Source: Deltaproteobacteria bacterium
GTDB lineage: Bacteria; Myxococcota_A; UBA9160; UBA4427
Reading direction: 5' to 3'
DNA: 64,000 nt
Assembly (NCBI GenBank): GCA_029261835.1
Contig: JAJDAO010000073.1
Location: 248,001 to 312,000, forward strand
Position 1 is the stretch's first letter. Every line of letters begins with the position of its first letter. The notes beneath the pieces are model-generated. The model was not told where the DNA came from, made no database searches, and saw nothing but the letters and a program-made list of their open reading frames with translations. Made by a program: the position numbers and the translations under genes. Positions 35,861 through 44,397 of the stretch are shown here, one piece after another.

Positions 35861-36508
35861 CTAGAGGTTCAGCATGTTCGAGACGCTTTGCTTCAGTGTC
35901 TCGATCTCTCGCGTGAAGCGCGGGCGGCGCGGGCCCAGCATGGCCTGGATCGCCATGCCGAGGAGCGTGGCGAAGGTGAGCTTGCGAGCGGTCTCGATGT
36001 CCTTTGGAGCGACGTCGAACTTGCCGAATAGATCGCGCCACAGCTCGCGCGTCACGCTGACGATCACTTCCTCCTGGCGGCCCTTCTGCTGCTCGTTTCG
36101 CGAGAGGTGGCCGTTGAGCATGATCTCGAGGAAGACGTGTGCCGAAGGGACGTTGAGGGCCCGCCAGGTCTCGTCGACGAGCAGGTCGATGCGCTCGCGC
36201 GGGCTGTCGGCACCGCTCGCCAGCGATTGGCGCAGGCCGTCGGAGTACTGGGCGATGCTGCGCTCGAGCACAGCCAGAATCACCGAGTCCTTGTCGCCGA
36301 ATTGGTGCACGATGGCGCCCCAGGTCACCCCGGAGTGCTTGGCAATGCGGGCGGCGGTGGTGTTGGCCAGGCCCTCCGCGAGGATGCACTGCGAGACGGC
36401 CTGAATCACCCGCTCGCGTGTCGCGGCGCTGCGCTCAGCCTGTGTGCGTCGGCGCGGGCCGCGCTCGGATTCGTCTCGGGTCGCCCGGTTCGATGTGGGA
36501 TTCGCCAT
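35861..36508 (-). CDS. TetR-family transcriptional regulator
   Basis: A 215-residue repressor. A basic N-terminal tail (ERGPRRRTQAERSAATRERVIQAV) leads into the helix-turn-helix ANTTAARIAKHSGVTWGAIVHQFGDKDSVILAVLE. A helical ligand-binding domain completes the protein. The ATG with GGAAGGCAG upstream was chosen. A longer frame would run into the divergent gene. It is divergent from an SDR gene, and a promoter with an embedded palindrome lies between them, so it very likely represses that promoter. The ligand is probably a pathway acyl-CoA or steroid-like compound, by inference. Confidence 0.88.
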   Translation of the reverse strand: MANPTSNRATRDESERGPRRRTQAERSAATRERVIQAVSQCILAEGLANTTAARIAKHSGVTWGAIVHQFGDKDSVILAVLERSIAQYSDGLRQSLASGADSPRERIDLLVDETWRALNVPSAHVFLEIMLNGHLSRNEQQKGRQEEVIVSVTRELWRDLFGKFDVAPKDIETARKLTFATLLGMAIQAMLGPRRPRFTREIETLKQSVSNMLNL

Positions 36509-36548
36509 CGACTGCCTTCCTGCCTGCCGTCTGGGCTTGAATTGGAGC

Positions 36549-36577
36549 TTGACATAAAAAAACCGAACGGTCAAAAT
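36549..36577 (+). promoter_or_regulatory. Promoter with embedded palindromic operator (TetR/SDR intergenic)
   Basis: TTGACA, a 17-base spacer and CAAAAT form a near-consensus sigma-70 promoter reading towards the SDR gene. Inside the spacer lies the perfect palindrome ACCGAACGGT when AA is taken as the centre (ACCG/CGGT arms, 36562-36571). A repressor bound there would block RNA polymerase. The divergent TetR gene begins about 50 bases to the left. The site is in an AT-rich patch unlike its surroundings. Confidence 0.65.
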
Positions 36578-36615
36578 GTTTCTTGATCCGGCGGAATCGG
36601 GCGGAAGGGCAGGGG

Positions 36616-37377
36616 ATGAACGACCTCTTCGACATGACGGGCAAGGTGGCGATCGTAACCGGTGGTAGCCGTGGTCTGGGCCGCGCGATCGCCCTTGGTC
36701 TAGCGGATGCGGGCGCCGATCTGGTGATCGCGAGCCGCAAGCTCGACGCCTGCCAGGCGGTGGTCGCCGAGGTCGAGGCGCGCGGACGCCGCGCCCTGCC
36801 CGTGGCGTGCGACATGGCGAGCTGGCCGGAAATCGACGTGCTCGTGGAGCGCACATACCAGCACTTCGGTCGCTGCGACGTGCTCGTCAACAACGCCGGC
36901 GTCACGCAGAATCCACTGCCGCTGACAGAGACTGGCGGCGAGTTCTTCGACCTGCTCTACAGCGTGAACGTCAAGGGCCCCATGCACCTCGCGAGTCTGC
37001 TGGCACCGCGCATGGCCGAGTCCGGTGGTGGGTCGATCGTCAATGTGATCACCATGGGGGCGATCAAGCCCGGTGGCTACCTCGCCCTCTACTGCTCGAG
37101 CAAGGCGGCACTCAAGGCGTTGACGCGCGTGATGGCCGAGGAGTGGGCGCCGCTCGGCGTGCGGGTGAACGCGGTTGCGCCGGGTCCGTTCATGACCGAC
37201 ATGCTCAAAGATCTGAACGAGGCGACGCCTGGCTTCTTCGAGCACTCGGCGAACGTGACGCTCCAGAAGCGCATCGCTGAGCCGGAGGAGATCGTCGGTC
37301 CGGTGCTCTTCCTGGCCAGCGGCGCCTCGAGCTACGTGACGGCGCAGACGCTCTCCGTCTGCGGCGGCGCGACGTAA
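36616..37377 (+). CDS. Short-chain dehydrogenase/reductase (SDR)
   Basis: A 253-residue classical SDR that oxidises or reduces a hydroxyl/keto group with NAD(P). The nucleotide motif is TGGSRGLGRA (about residues 14-23), NNAGV is at about 93-97, the active-site Ser lies in VNVITMGAIKPGG, and YCSSKAALKALTRVMAEEW provides the Tyr/Ser-x3-Lys region. The aligned position reads Y-x-x-S-K with LALYCSSK, so the Tyr is present. VNAVAPGPFMTDM is also typical. The ATG at 36616 has AGGGCAGGGG before it. It is divergent from the TetR gene and is its likely target. In a steroid context it might act as a hydroxysteroid dehydrogenase, which is unproven. Confidence 0.88.
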   Translation: MNDLFDMTGKVAIVTGGSRGLGRAIALGLADAGADLVIASRKLDACQAVVAEVEARGRRALPVACDMASWPEIDVLVERTYQHFGRCDVLVNNAGVTQNPLPLTETGGEFFDLLYSVNVKGPMHLASLLAPRMAESGGGSIVNVITMGAIKPGGYLALYCSSKAALKALTRVMAEEWAPLGVRVNAVAPGPFMTDMLKDLNEATPGFFEHSANVTLQKRIAEPEEIVGPVLFLASGASSYVTAQTLSVCGGAT

Positions 37378-37385
37378 TCGATGGT

Positions 37386-37446
37386 GGGAACGGCCCTCTC
37401 GGTCTTGATTCGCCGGCCCTGAGTCGAGTGCCGAGGGGGCGTTCCC
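37386..37446. terminator. Long inverted repeat between convergent genes
   Basis: GGGAACG pairs with CGTTCCC, and next to these CCCTCTCGG pairs imperfectly with CCGAGGGGG, with a loop of about 25 bases. It lies just after the SDR gene and before the 3' end of the convergent CoA transferase gene, so it is a candidate two-way terminator. Confidence 0.4.
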
Positions 37447-37480
37447 GCCAGTCGTTCGCCGTAGTCGCACGCCCGGCACC

Positions 37481-39868
37481 CTACAGGAATGCCGGCCTTT
37501 CTCCGATGACCTTGCGCTCGCGCAGGTCACGCAGCTCCTCGTCGCTGAGCCCGAGCTCCTGCTTCAGCACTTCGTCGTTGTGCTGTCCCAGCGTCGGAGG
37601 CGGGCTCGTGTGGAGAGCGCGCGGGAGTCCGGAGAAGGACATGGGAAGGCCGGGGTAGCGCGTCTCGCCGGTGACGGGATGCTGCATGATCTGGAAGAAG
37701 CCCCGCGCCTCGAGCTGTGGATTGGGCATCAGGCGATGCCCGTTCACCAGGGCGTTGGCCGGCACACCGGCGTCGAGCAGACGCTGTGTCACATCGTCTC
37801 GCTTCTGTGTCGAAAACCACGACGCGAGATGCTCGTCCAGCGAGTCGTGAGCCGCATGCCTGCCAGCGACACTGGCCAGCGCCGGGTCGCGTGCCCACTC
37901 TGGATCGCTCATCAGTACCCGCAGCGCCTGCCAGTGCTCGTCCGTGAGCACGGCGAGTGCCACGTGGGCATCCTCGCCCGCACAGCGGTACACGCCCTGG
38001 GGCGCCGCGCAGGGGCCGCGATTGCCCGCGCGTGTCAATAGCGCGCCGTAGGCCGAATACTCGATCACCTGCTCCGCAGCGAGGTTGAGGGCGCCCTCGA
38101 CCAGCGGGACCTCGACGAGCTGCCCCTCGCCGGTGCGCTTGCGGTGCTCCAGCGCAAAGAGCAAAGCGAGCGTGGCATTCATGCCGCCAACCGGGTCGCA
38201 GACGCCGCGCATCACCAGCGGCAGATCTTCATAGCCGGTGATCCACGCCAGCCCGCTCGCCTGCTCCACCGTCATTGCGAAGCCCGCACGGTCGCGCCAC
38301 GGGCCGTCGAGCCCGAAGGCCGGCATGCGCACCATGATGGCGCGCGGGTTGATCTCGTGGATCCGCTGCCAGCCCAGGCCGAAGTTGTCCATCACGCGGG
38401 CGGAGAAGTTCTCCATCACGACGTCGACGCGGGCGATCAATCGTTCGAGCAGTGCCTTGCCCTCTTCGTCGTCGAGACGCAAAGTGATGCCGCGCTTGCC
38501 CGAGTTCACGCCGTGAAACACCGGTGACCACTCCCAGAACTGCTCACCCGGCACCGCTCCGGCGAAACGCATGCCGTCGGGTCGCTGGATCGACTCCACC
38601 TTGATTACATCCGCACCGAGATCGGCGAGCGCGCAGCCCGCGATGGGTCCGGCCCAGAAGGTCGAGAGCTCGAGCACCTTGAGTCCGCTGAGCGGCAGCT
38701 CAGTTCCGCCCTCGGGTTGGGGCGGGGTACCGCTGCTGCGCGGGGCGATCTGCTGGTCATGTTCGCCGAGCTTCGGCGCTGGGCCGAAGGGACGAAGGGC
38801 GGACTTCTGCAGCAGGAATGGCGGGCGCGGCCGGGCGAAGCCGCCGGGGCCCGCGGCGAACACGCCCCGTTCGATGAAGTGATCCGTTTGCGGAAGACTG
38901 CGCCCGTCTCCGATGGGCGCGGCCGGGATGCGGAGCAGGCTCGCCAGCTCGACGATCTCCGCTGCCGTGTGCTCGCGCGTCCAGTCGTGAATGACTCGCT
39001 GCATGAACTCCAACTGCTGCGAGCGTCGCCAGCCATCGAGGTACTGCTCGTCCTCGCCTATCTCCGGCTGGCCGATCAGCACGCAGAAGTCCTTCCACTG
39101 CTGGCCGGTGAGCGCGCAGAGTCCCACCCAGCCGTCACTCGCGGGCTCGATCGACGGGATCTCGATCGAGCGGTTGAGCTTCTCGTCACGCCACTGGCTG
39201 CTCAGGTCGTGGTAGTAGGTCATGCAGATCAGCATGGCCTCGAAGGTCGAGACGTCGACGTGCTGACCTCGGCCGGTGCGGCGCGCGGAAAGCCAGGCCA
39301 GCAACCCGCCGAGCGCAGCGAAGGTGCCCGCCGCCCACTCGCCGATACGCCCGCCCGCGGCCACCGGGCCGCGGCTGTCCAGGCCGCGGTGGTCGGTGGA
39401 GCCGGTGGCGGCCTGCAACGTGAATTCGCTCGCTGCGCGCTCGGCCCAGGGCCCCTTGGCGCCCCACGGTGAAATGGAGACCAGCGATAGGGAGGGGTTG
39501 CGCACCTGCAGAGCGGGCAGGTCGAGGCCGAGGCCAGCAAGCTCGCCCGGCGCGAAGCTCTCGAAGACCAGGTCGCTGGCCGCAGCAAGATCGAGCACGC
39601 GCTGTCGTCCGGCCTCCGTGGTCAGATCGGCACAGGCTCCGAGTTTCGAGGCATTCAGGTGCTGGAAGAGCGCACCGTCCTCGCCATCGGGGACCGCGTG
39701 CCCGGAGGCGCTCCAGCGCCGCAGCGGGTCCCCCGCGCCGGGTCGCTCGAGCTTGACCGCGTCGGCTCCGGCATCGATCAGCAGCTTGCTCGCGTAGGGA
39801 CCCGCGATCTCGCTCGAGAGATCCAGGATCCGCAGGCCGGCCAGCGGCCAGGTCGTCTCTTCGCTCAT
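37481..39868 (-). CDS. Double-length fused type III (CaiB/BaiF) CoA transferase
   Basis: A 795-residue protein containing two complete CaiB-like units, each about 390 residues. Unit 1 begins LAGLRILDLSSEIAGPYASKLL and unit 2 begins LSGLKVLELSTFWAGPIAGCAL near residue 393. Between them is a Pro-rich linker (RSSGTPPQPEGG, about 378-389). Ordinary family members have one unit per chain and form interlocked dimers. At the position of the nucleophilic Asp, unit 1 shows GRIGEWAAG (Glu177) while unit 2 keeps Asp558 in RGVCDPVGGM, so the halves may not be equivalent. Two adjacent ATGs occur, and the second has better spacing to GGGGGAG. The gene is divergent from a molybdoenzyme gene. Substrates are unknown. 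Confidence 0.88.
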   Translation of the reverse strand: MSEETTWPLAGLRILDLSSEIAGPYASKLLIDAGADAVKLERPGAGDPLRRWSASGHAVPDGEDGALFQHLNASKLGACADLTTEAGRQRVLDLAAASDLVFESFAPGELAGLGLDLPALQVRNPSLSLVSISPWGAKGPWAERAASEFTLQAATGSTDHRGLDSRGPVAAGGRIGEWAAGTFAALGGLLAWLSARRTGRGQHVDVSTFEAMLICMTYYHDLSSQWRDEKLNRSIEIPSIEPASDGWVGLCALTGQQWKDFCVLIGQPEIGEDEQYLDGWRRSQQLEFMQRVIHDWTREHTAAEIVELASLLRIPAAPIGDGRSLPQTDHFIERGVFAAGPGGFARPRPPFLLQKSALRPFGPAPKLGEHDQQIAPRSSGTPPQPEGGTELPLSGLKVLELSTFWAGPIAGCALADLGADVIKVESIQRPDGMRFAGAVPGEQFWEWSPVFHGVNSGKRGITLRLDDEEGKALLERLIARVDVVMENFSARVMDNFGLGWQRIHEINPRAIMVRMPAFGLDGPWRDRAGFAMTVEQASGLAWITGYEDLPLVMRGVCDPVGGMNATLALLFALEHRKRTGEGQLVEVPLVEGALNLAAEQVIEYSAYGALLTRAGNRGPCAAPQGVYRCAGEDAHVALAVLTDEHWQALRVLMSDPEWARDPALASVAGRHAAHDSLDEHLASWFSTQKRDDVTQRLLDAGVPANALVNGHRLMPNPQLEARGFFQIMQHPVTGETRYPGLPMSFSGLPRALHTSPPPTLGQHNDEVLKQELGLSDEELRDLRERKVIGERPAFL

Positions 39869-39964
39869 CATGAACTCCCCCACCGGCACCTCTCTGCCGA
39901 GGCGGGTGTGCCGGCAGAAGAAGTCTCCAGTCGAAAAATAGCTTGCACCAGCCCTCGGAAAGAA

Positions 39965-39974
39965 TCAATATTGA
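39965..39974. promoter_or_regulatory. Palindrome in the divergent CoA transferase/molybdoenzyme gap
   Basis: TCAATATTGA is a perfect 10-bp palindrome in an AT-rich patch, followed at once by a second small one (ATTGAGCAAT). It lies about 66 bases upstream of the molybdoenzyme start and 97 bases upstream of the CoA transferase start. It is a candidate regulator-binding site for the divergent pair. No clear promoter pair could be fixed around it. Confidence 0.4.
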
Positions 39975-40040
39975 GCAATCGCTATGTTTCTTGCGGTGGC
40001 GGGTGCGGAGTCATCGAATCCCGGCTGGGGAGGGTGGGCC

Positions 40041-42932
40041 ATGTCGCGTGAGATCACCAGACGGCGCTTTCTCGAGGGTGCGGCCGGTGTCGCCGCGCTC
40101 TCGCTCCTGCAGCTTCACTGCGATGACGGCGGCGAGCGAACGGCGAAGCGCGGGGGCACGGCGACCCGCCCAACCCGGATTGTCGAGTACCGTGGCTTCG
40201 AGGACCTCTACCGCCAACGCTGGACCTGGGACCGGGTCGCCAAGGGAACCCACTTCGTCAACTGCTGGTACCAGCGCGGCTGCAACTGGAACGTGTACGT
40301 CAAGGACGGCATCGTCTTTCGCGAAGAGCAGGCCAGCACCTACGAGCAGACCAACGCGGACGTTCCCGACTACAACCCGCGCGGCTGTCAGAAGGGTGCC
40401 TGCTACAGCGAGCGCATGTATGACGCGACCCGGCTGCGCCATCCACTCGTGCGTGTCGGCGAGCGTGGCGAAGGGCGCTGGAAGAGGATCGCCTGGTCCG
40501 ATGCGATTCGCGCGGTGGCCGATGCCACCGTCGATGTGCTCACCAGCGACGGCCCCGAGGCGTTGGTGTGGGATCAGGGGACGGCGCAGACGAGCGGTGG
40601 CACCGGGCTCGGTACGACGCGTACGTCGCACCTGCTCGACAGCCTCGTGCTCGACGTGAACGCGGAGATCGGCGACCACCATCCGGGTGCCGGCGTGACC
40701 TGCGGCAAGATCTCGTTCTCGAGCTCGGCCGATGATCTCTTTCACTCGGACCTGATCTTGATCTGGGGTGGCAATCCGGCCTCGACCCAGATCCCCAACG
40801 CACACTTCATCAACGAGGCGCGCTACCACGGCGCGCGTGTGGTGACGATCACGCCGGACTACAACCCCTCGGCGATGCACGCGGACGAGTGGATCGCGGT
40901 CGAGGTCGCGAGCGACGCGGCCTTCGGCCTGTCGCTGGCTCAGGTCATGATCGACGAGGCGATCTTCGACAGCGACTTCGTGAAGGAGCAGACGGATCTC
41001 ACCCTGCTCGTGCGGCTCGACGACGGGCGACAGCTTCGCTCGCGGGACCTCGCGGATCGCGAGGGGGACGACGACACGTTCTTCGTCTTCGATCGCGCGA
41101 GCCAGAGCATTCGCGAGGCACCCAAGGAGAGCCTGACGCTCGATGGGCTCGATCCGGCGCTGGAAGGCGAGTTCAGCGTGGAGACCCGGGATGGCGAGGT
41201 TCGCGTCAAGCCGGCCTTCGCCGTGTTGCGCGAGCGTCTGGCGGGCTACACGCCAGAGAAGGCCGAGGCCACGACGGGTGTCGCACCCGCGAGCGCGCGG
41301 AAGCTGGCGCGCGAGATCGCGCGGGCGCGCGCCGCCACTTGCATCACGCAGTCGAACTTCTCAAAGTTCTACCACGGCGTAGAGATGGAGCGGGCACAGA
41401 TCCTGGTCTTCGCGCTGGCGGGGCAGATGGGTCGCAAGGGCGCCGGCTTCATGGGCTTCCCGTATCTCTTCCTGGACAACAGCGAGCCACTATCGATGAT
41501 CTCGGGCTCGCTGCCGCCGGCCCTTGCCCTCAAAGCGCTGCAGCTCAAGGCGCTGCCCGACGCTCTCAAGATGATGATGAAGGGCTACACCCAGGAGATG
41601 ATCGTCTTCGAGATGGCGCGGCAGCACTACAAGAAGGGAGGCTTCCCCTCCACGATTCTGCTGCTGCACCAGCACGGCGGGCTCGATGAGTTCTACGGTG
41701 CCTCGCAGCGCTGGGACCCCTTCATGAAGCGCGATCTCAAGAGCTTCCTCGACGAAGCGCTGAAGAAGGGCTGGCAGTTTGCTCCGAAGCGGGCGCCCCG
41801 CATTCTCTTCGAGGTTGGAGGGAACGTTCTGCGACGGGTCCGGGGCTATCAGAAGATGGTCGACGAGATGCTGCCGAGGCTCGATCTGTTGGTCACGGTC
41901 GATTGGCGGATGAGCAATACGGCGCTCTACAGCGACTACGTCTTTCCTGCCGCCTCTTGGTACGAGAAGGACGACATCACCTGGGCGACGCCGATCGCTC
42001 CTTTCGCCCAGGTCGTCACCAAGGCGGCCGAGCCGATCGCCGACACGAAGTCGGACTGGGAGTTCCACTGTCTGCTGATGAAGGAGGTGGAGCAGCGTGC
42101 CGCTGCGCGCGGCGTGGAAGGCTTCGTCGATCGCGAAGGCCAAAAGCGCCACTTTGCCGGGCTCTACGACGAATTCACCTTCGGCGGTCGCTTCGGCGAG
42201 CACGACCAGGAGGCTCTGCTCGATTTCATTCTCGGCTTGACGTCGAATCTCTCTGGCATCGGCTGGCAGGAGCTCAAGGAGAAGGGCTTCGAGCGCTTCA
42301 CCGATCTCGGCTCTGGCTACCTCAATATCGGAAACGCCACCGATATCGCGGCGGGCGACACCATCACGGCGAACACCTGGCATACCGAGAAGAAGCAGCC
42401 CTGGCCGACGCTCACGCGTCGCATGCAGTTCTACATCGACCACGACTTCTATCTGGAACTCGGTGAAGAGCTGCCCGTCCACAAGGACAATCCGGCCGTC
42501 GGAGGCGACTACCCGCTCCAGATGACCGGCGCCCATACGCGCTGGTCGATCCACTCTTCCTGGCGCGACCAGAAGCACATGCAGCAGCTCAACCGAGGTG
42601 AGCCGTTGGTCCTGATCGGCACGCTCGACGCCGCCGGTCGCGGGATCGCGGACGGGGATCGCGTGCGCGTCTACAATGACATCGATTCCACCGAGCTCAT
42701 GGCGAAGATCTCACCGGCGCTTCGGCCCGGACAGCTCATCGTGTACCACGCTTGGGAGCCTTTCCAGTTCAAGGGTCGCAAGTCCCATGCCGCGCTGACC
42801 CCGAGCCCGATCAACCCGATCCAGCTCGCCGGCGGCCACTTTCACCTGCAGCCGAGACCGGCCTTCGGGTCGCCCGGATCAACCGACCGGGCCACGCGCG
42901 TCGAGGTCGAGCGCATCGCAGCGACGGCCTGA
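40041..42932 (+). CDS. Type II DMSO-reductase-family molybdopterin oxidoreductase, catalytic subunit (steroid C25 dehydrogenase/ethylbenzene dehydrogenase-like), copy 1
   Basis: A 963-residue catalytic (alpha) subunit. A Tat signal (TRRRFLEGAAGVAAL) indicates folded export to the periplasm. The FS0 iron-sulfur ligands are His71, Cys75, Cys81 and Cys116 (GTHFVNCWYQRGC, then PRGCQKGAC), a His-plus-three-Cys set typical of the NarG/EbdA branch. The expected Mo ligand is Asp212 in EIGDHHPGA, which aligns with the Asp in NarG. Other blocks are NAHFINEARYHGARVVTITPDYNPSA and, near the end, GAHTRWSIHSSWRD. Related enzymes hydroxylate hydrocarbon carbons with water (ethylbenzene, steroid side-chain C25). 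The beta (FeS) and gamma (heme) subunits are not seen nearby. GGGGAGGGTGGG precedes the chosen ATG. Confidence 0.9.
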   Translation: MSREITRRRFLEGAAGVAALSLLQLHCDDGGERTAKRGGTATRPTRIVEYRGFEDLYRQRWTWDRVAKGTHFVNCWYQRGCNWNVYVKDGIVFREEQASTYEQTNADVPDYNPRGCQKGACYSERMYDATRLRHPLVRVGERGEGRWKRIAWSDAIRAVADATVDVLTSDGPEALVWDQGTAQTSGGTGLGTTRTSHLLDSLVLDVNAEIGDHHPGAGVTCGKISFSSSADDLFHSDLILIWGGNPASTQIPNAHFINEARYHGARVVTITPDYNPSAMHADEWIAVEVASDAAFGLSLAQVMIDEAIFDSDFVKEQTDLTLLVRLDDGRQLRSRDLADREGDDDTFFVFDRASQSIREAPKESLTLDGLDPALEGEFSVETRDGEVRVKPAFAVLRERLAGYTPEKAEATTGVAPASARKLAREIARARAATCITQSNFSKFYHGVEMERAQILVFALAGQMGRKGAGFMGFPYLFLDNSEPLSMISGSLPPALALKALQLKALPDALKMMMKGYTQEMIVFEMARQHYKKGGFPSTILLLHQHGGLDEFYGASQRWDPFMKRDLKSFLDEALKKGWQFAPKRAPRILFEVGGNVLRRVRGYQKMVDEMLPRLDLLVTVDWRMSNTALYSDYVFPAASWYEKDDITWATPIAPFAQVVTKAAEPIADTKSDWEFHCLLMKEVEQRAAARGVEGFVDREGQKRHFAGLYDEFTFGGRFGEHDQEALLDFILGLTSNLSGIGWQELKEKGFERFTDLGSGYLNIGNATDIAAGDTITANTWHTEKKQPWPTLTRRMQFYIDHDFYLELGEELPVHKDNPAVGGDYPLQMTGAHTRWSIHSSWRDQKHMQQLNRGEPLVLIGTLDAAGRGIADGDRVRVYNDIDSTELMAKISPALRPGQLIVYHAWEPFQFKGRKSHAALTPSPINPIQLAGGHFHLQPRPAFGSPGSTDRATRVEVERIAATA

Positions 42933-42987
42933 GAGGGCGTGAGGGCGAGATGTTTTCACTACTCGTGGATAGCTGAGGAGTTTCGAG

Positions 42988-44397
42988 ATGGTTGATGCCG
43001 ACAAGACGTCTCTCGTAGCGCGGCTGCGCGCTTCGATCGGAGTGGCGGGCAGGCCCTTCGTGGCGCGAGATGCAGTGAACCAGCCGATGATTCGCCACTG
43101 GTGTGACGCCATGGCGGATCACAATCCCGTCTACACTGATCCCGATTTCGCCACCAAGTCCGCACACGGCGGGATCGTGGCGCCCCCCGCCATGCTCAAC
43201 GCTTGGACGATGTCCGGTCTGGGTCGCCCGCAGTCCGACAGCGACGATGCGGCTGGCAGCGTCTACGCGGCGCTCGATGAAGCCGGCTACACCTCGGTCG
43301 TCGCGACCAACTCGGAGCACGAGTATCTGCGCTACCTGCGTCCGGGTGACGAGCTGACCGCCGTCCAGGTCGTCAGCGAAGTCTCCGACGAGAAGACGAC
43401 CGCGCTTGGGACCGGCCTTTTCGTCACGACCCGGACCGAGTACCGCACTCAGGCGGACGAGCTCGTCGGCCACATGCTGTTTCGCATTCTTAAATTCAAG
43501 CCCGGCACCGGACGAGCGGCCCAGCCCGACAGCGAAGAGGCACAGCCGGCGCAGCGCATGCGCCGACCGCGACCCGGCATCAGCCGAGATACCCGCTTCT
43601 TCTGGGATGGGCTCGAGGCGGGCGAGCTGCGCATTCAACGCTGCGAGGGCTGCAGCGCTCTCCACCATCCCCCGATGGTTCGTTGTCCGGCCTGTGGCAG
43701 CTACGACCTTGGCTATCAGGTGTCGACCGGCCGGGGCGTGGTCTACAGCTTCGTCGAGCCGTGCCACCCGCGGATTCCCGCCTTTGACTATCCGTACGTC
43801 GTCGGGCTGATCGAGCTCGAAGAAGGGACTCGGCTCATCACCAATGTCGTCGACATCGACCCGGACAAGGTCGAGGTCGGCATGCCGGTGGAGCTGACGA
43901 TGCAGAAGCCGGATCCGGAACTGACGCTCCCGATGTTCCGGCCGCGTTGCCCGAGGCGGCGGGAGACTACCCTGCGTTTCGAGGAGGTGGCGGTTGGCGC
44001 CGAGCTCGCCCCTTGCCCGATCCCGATCAGTCGCACTCTGATCGTGGCAGCCGCGATCGCCTCGCGCGATTACCAAGACGTACACCACGACCCGGCACTG
44101 GCGGTCGAGCGCGGCTCGCCGGATATCTTCATGAACATCCTCACGACGTCCGGCCTGTGTGCGCGCTACGTCAGCGACTGGGCCGGCCCGGACGCGCTAC
44201 TGCGAAAGCTCTCGATCCGGCTCGGGGCGCCCAACTACCCGGGCGACACGATGACGATGTGGGGCTCCGTGCTATCCGCCACGAACCAGGGGGGACGCGG
44301 TCAGGTGGAGCTGGCGCTGCGCGGCTACAACCACATCGGGGACCATGTCACGGGAACCGTCGAGCTCGAGCTTCCGAGCGGAGGAGGGGAGAAATGA
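42988..44397 (+). CDS. chsH2-chsH1: Fused MaoC-DUF35-MaoC protein: ChsH2-ChsH1-type steroid enoyl-CoA hydratase
   Basis: One 469-residue chain carries three domains. Residues about 1-170 form a MaoC/hot-dog fold with MADHNPVYTDPDFA, in which the catalytic His is Tyr49. Residues about 195-325 form a DUF35 OB-fold with a zinc ribbon (Cys219, Cys222, Cys233, Cys236). Residues about 330-465 form a second MaoC fold with intact SRDYQDVHHDP (Asp361, His366). In mycobacteria ChsH2 is MaoC+DUF35 and ChsH1 is a separate MaoC protein. They form the hydratase of the last cholesterol side-chain cycle, and the DUF35 part docks the aldolase Ltp2. Here both are one polypeptide, and the next gene, overlapping by 4 bases, is Ltp2-like. 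GAGGAG lies upstream of the ATG. Confidence 0.85.
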   Translation: MVDADKTSLVARLRASIGVAGRPFVARDAVNQPMIRHWCDAMADHNPVYTDPDFATKSAHGGIVAPPAMLNAWTMSGLGRPQSDSDDAAGSVYAALDEAGYTSVVATNSEHEYLRYLRPGDELTAVQVVSEVSDEKTTALGTGLFVTTRTEYRTQADELVGHMLFRILKFKPGTGRAAQPDSEEAQPAQRMRRPRPGISRDTRFFWDGLEAGELRIQRCEGCSALHHPPMVRCPACGSYDLGYQVSTGRGVVYSFVEPCHPRIPAFDYPYVVGLIELEEGTRLITNVVDIDPDKVEVGMPVELTMQKPDPELTLPMFRPRCPRRRETTLRFEEVAVGAELAPCPIPISRTLIVAAAIASRDYQDVHHDPALAVERGSPDIFMNILTTSGLCARYVSDWAGPDALLRKLSIRLGAPNYPGDTMTMWGSVLSATNQGGRGQVELALRGYNHIGDHVTGTVELELPSGGGEK

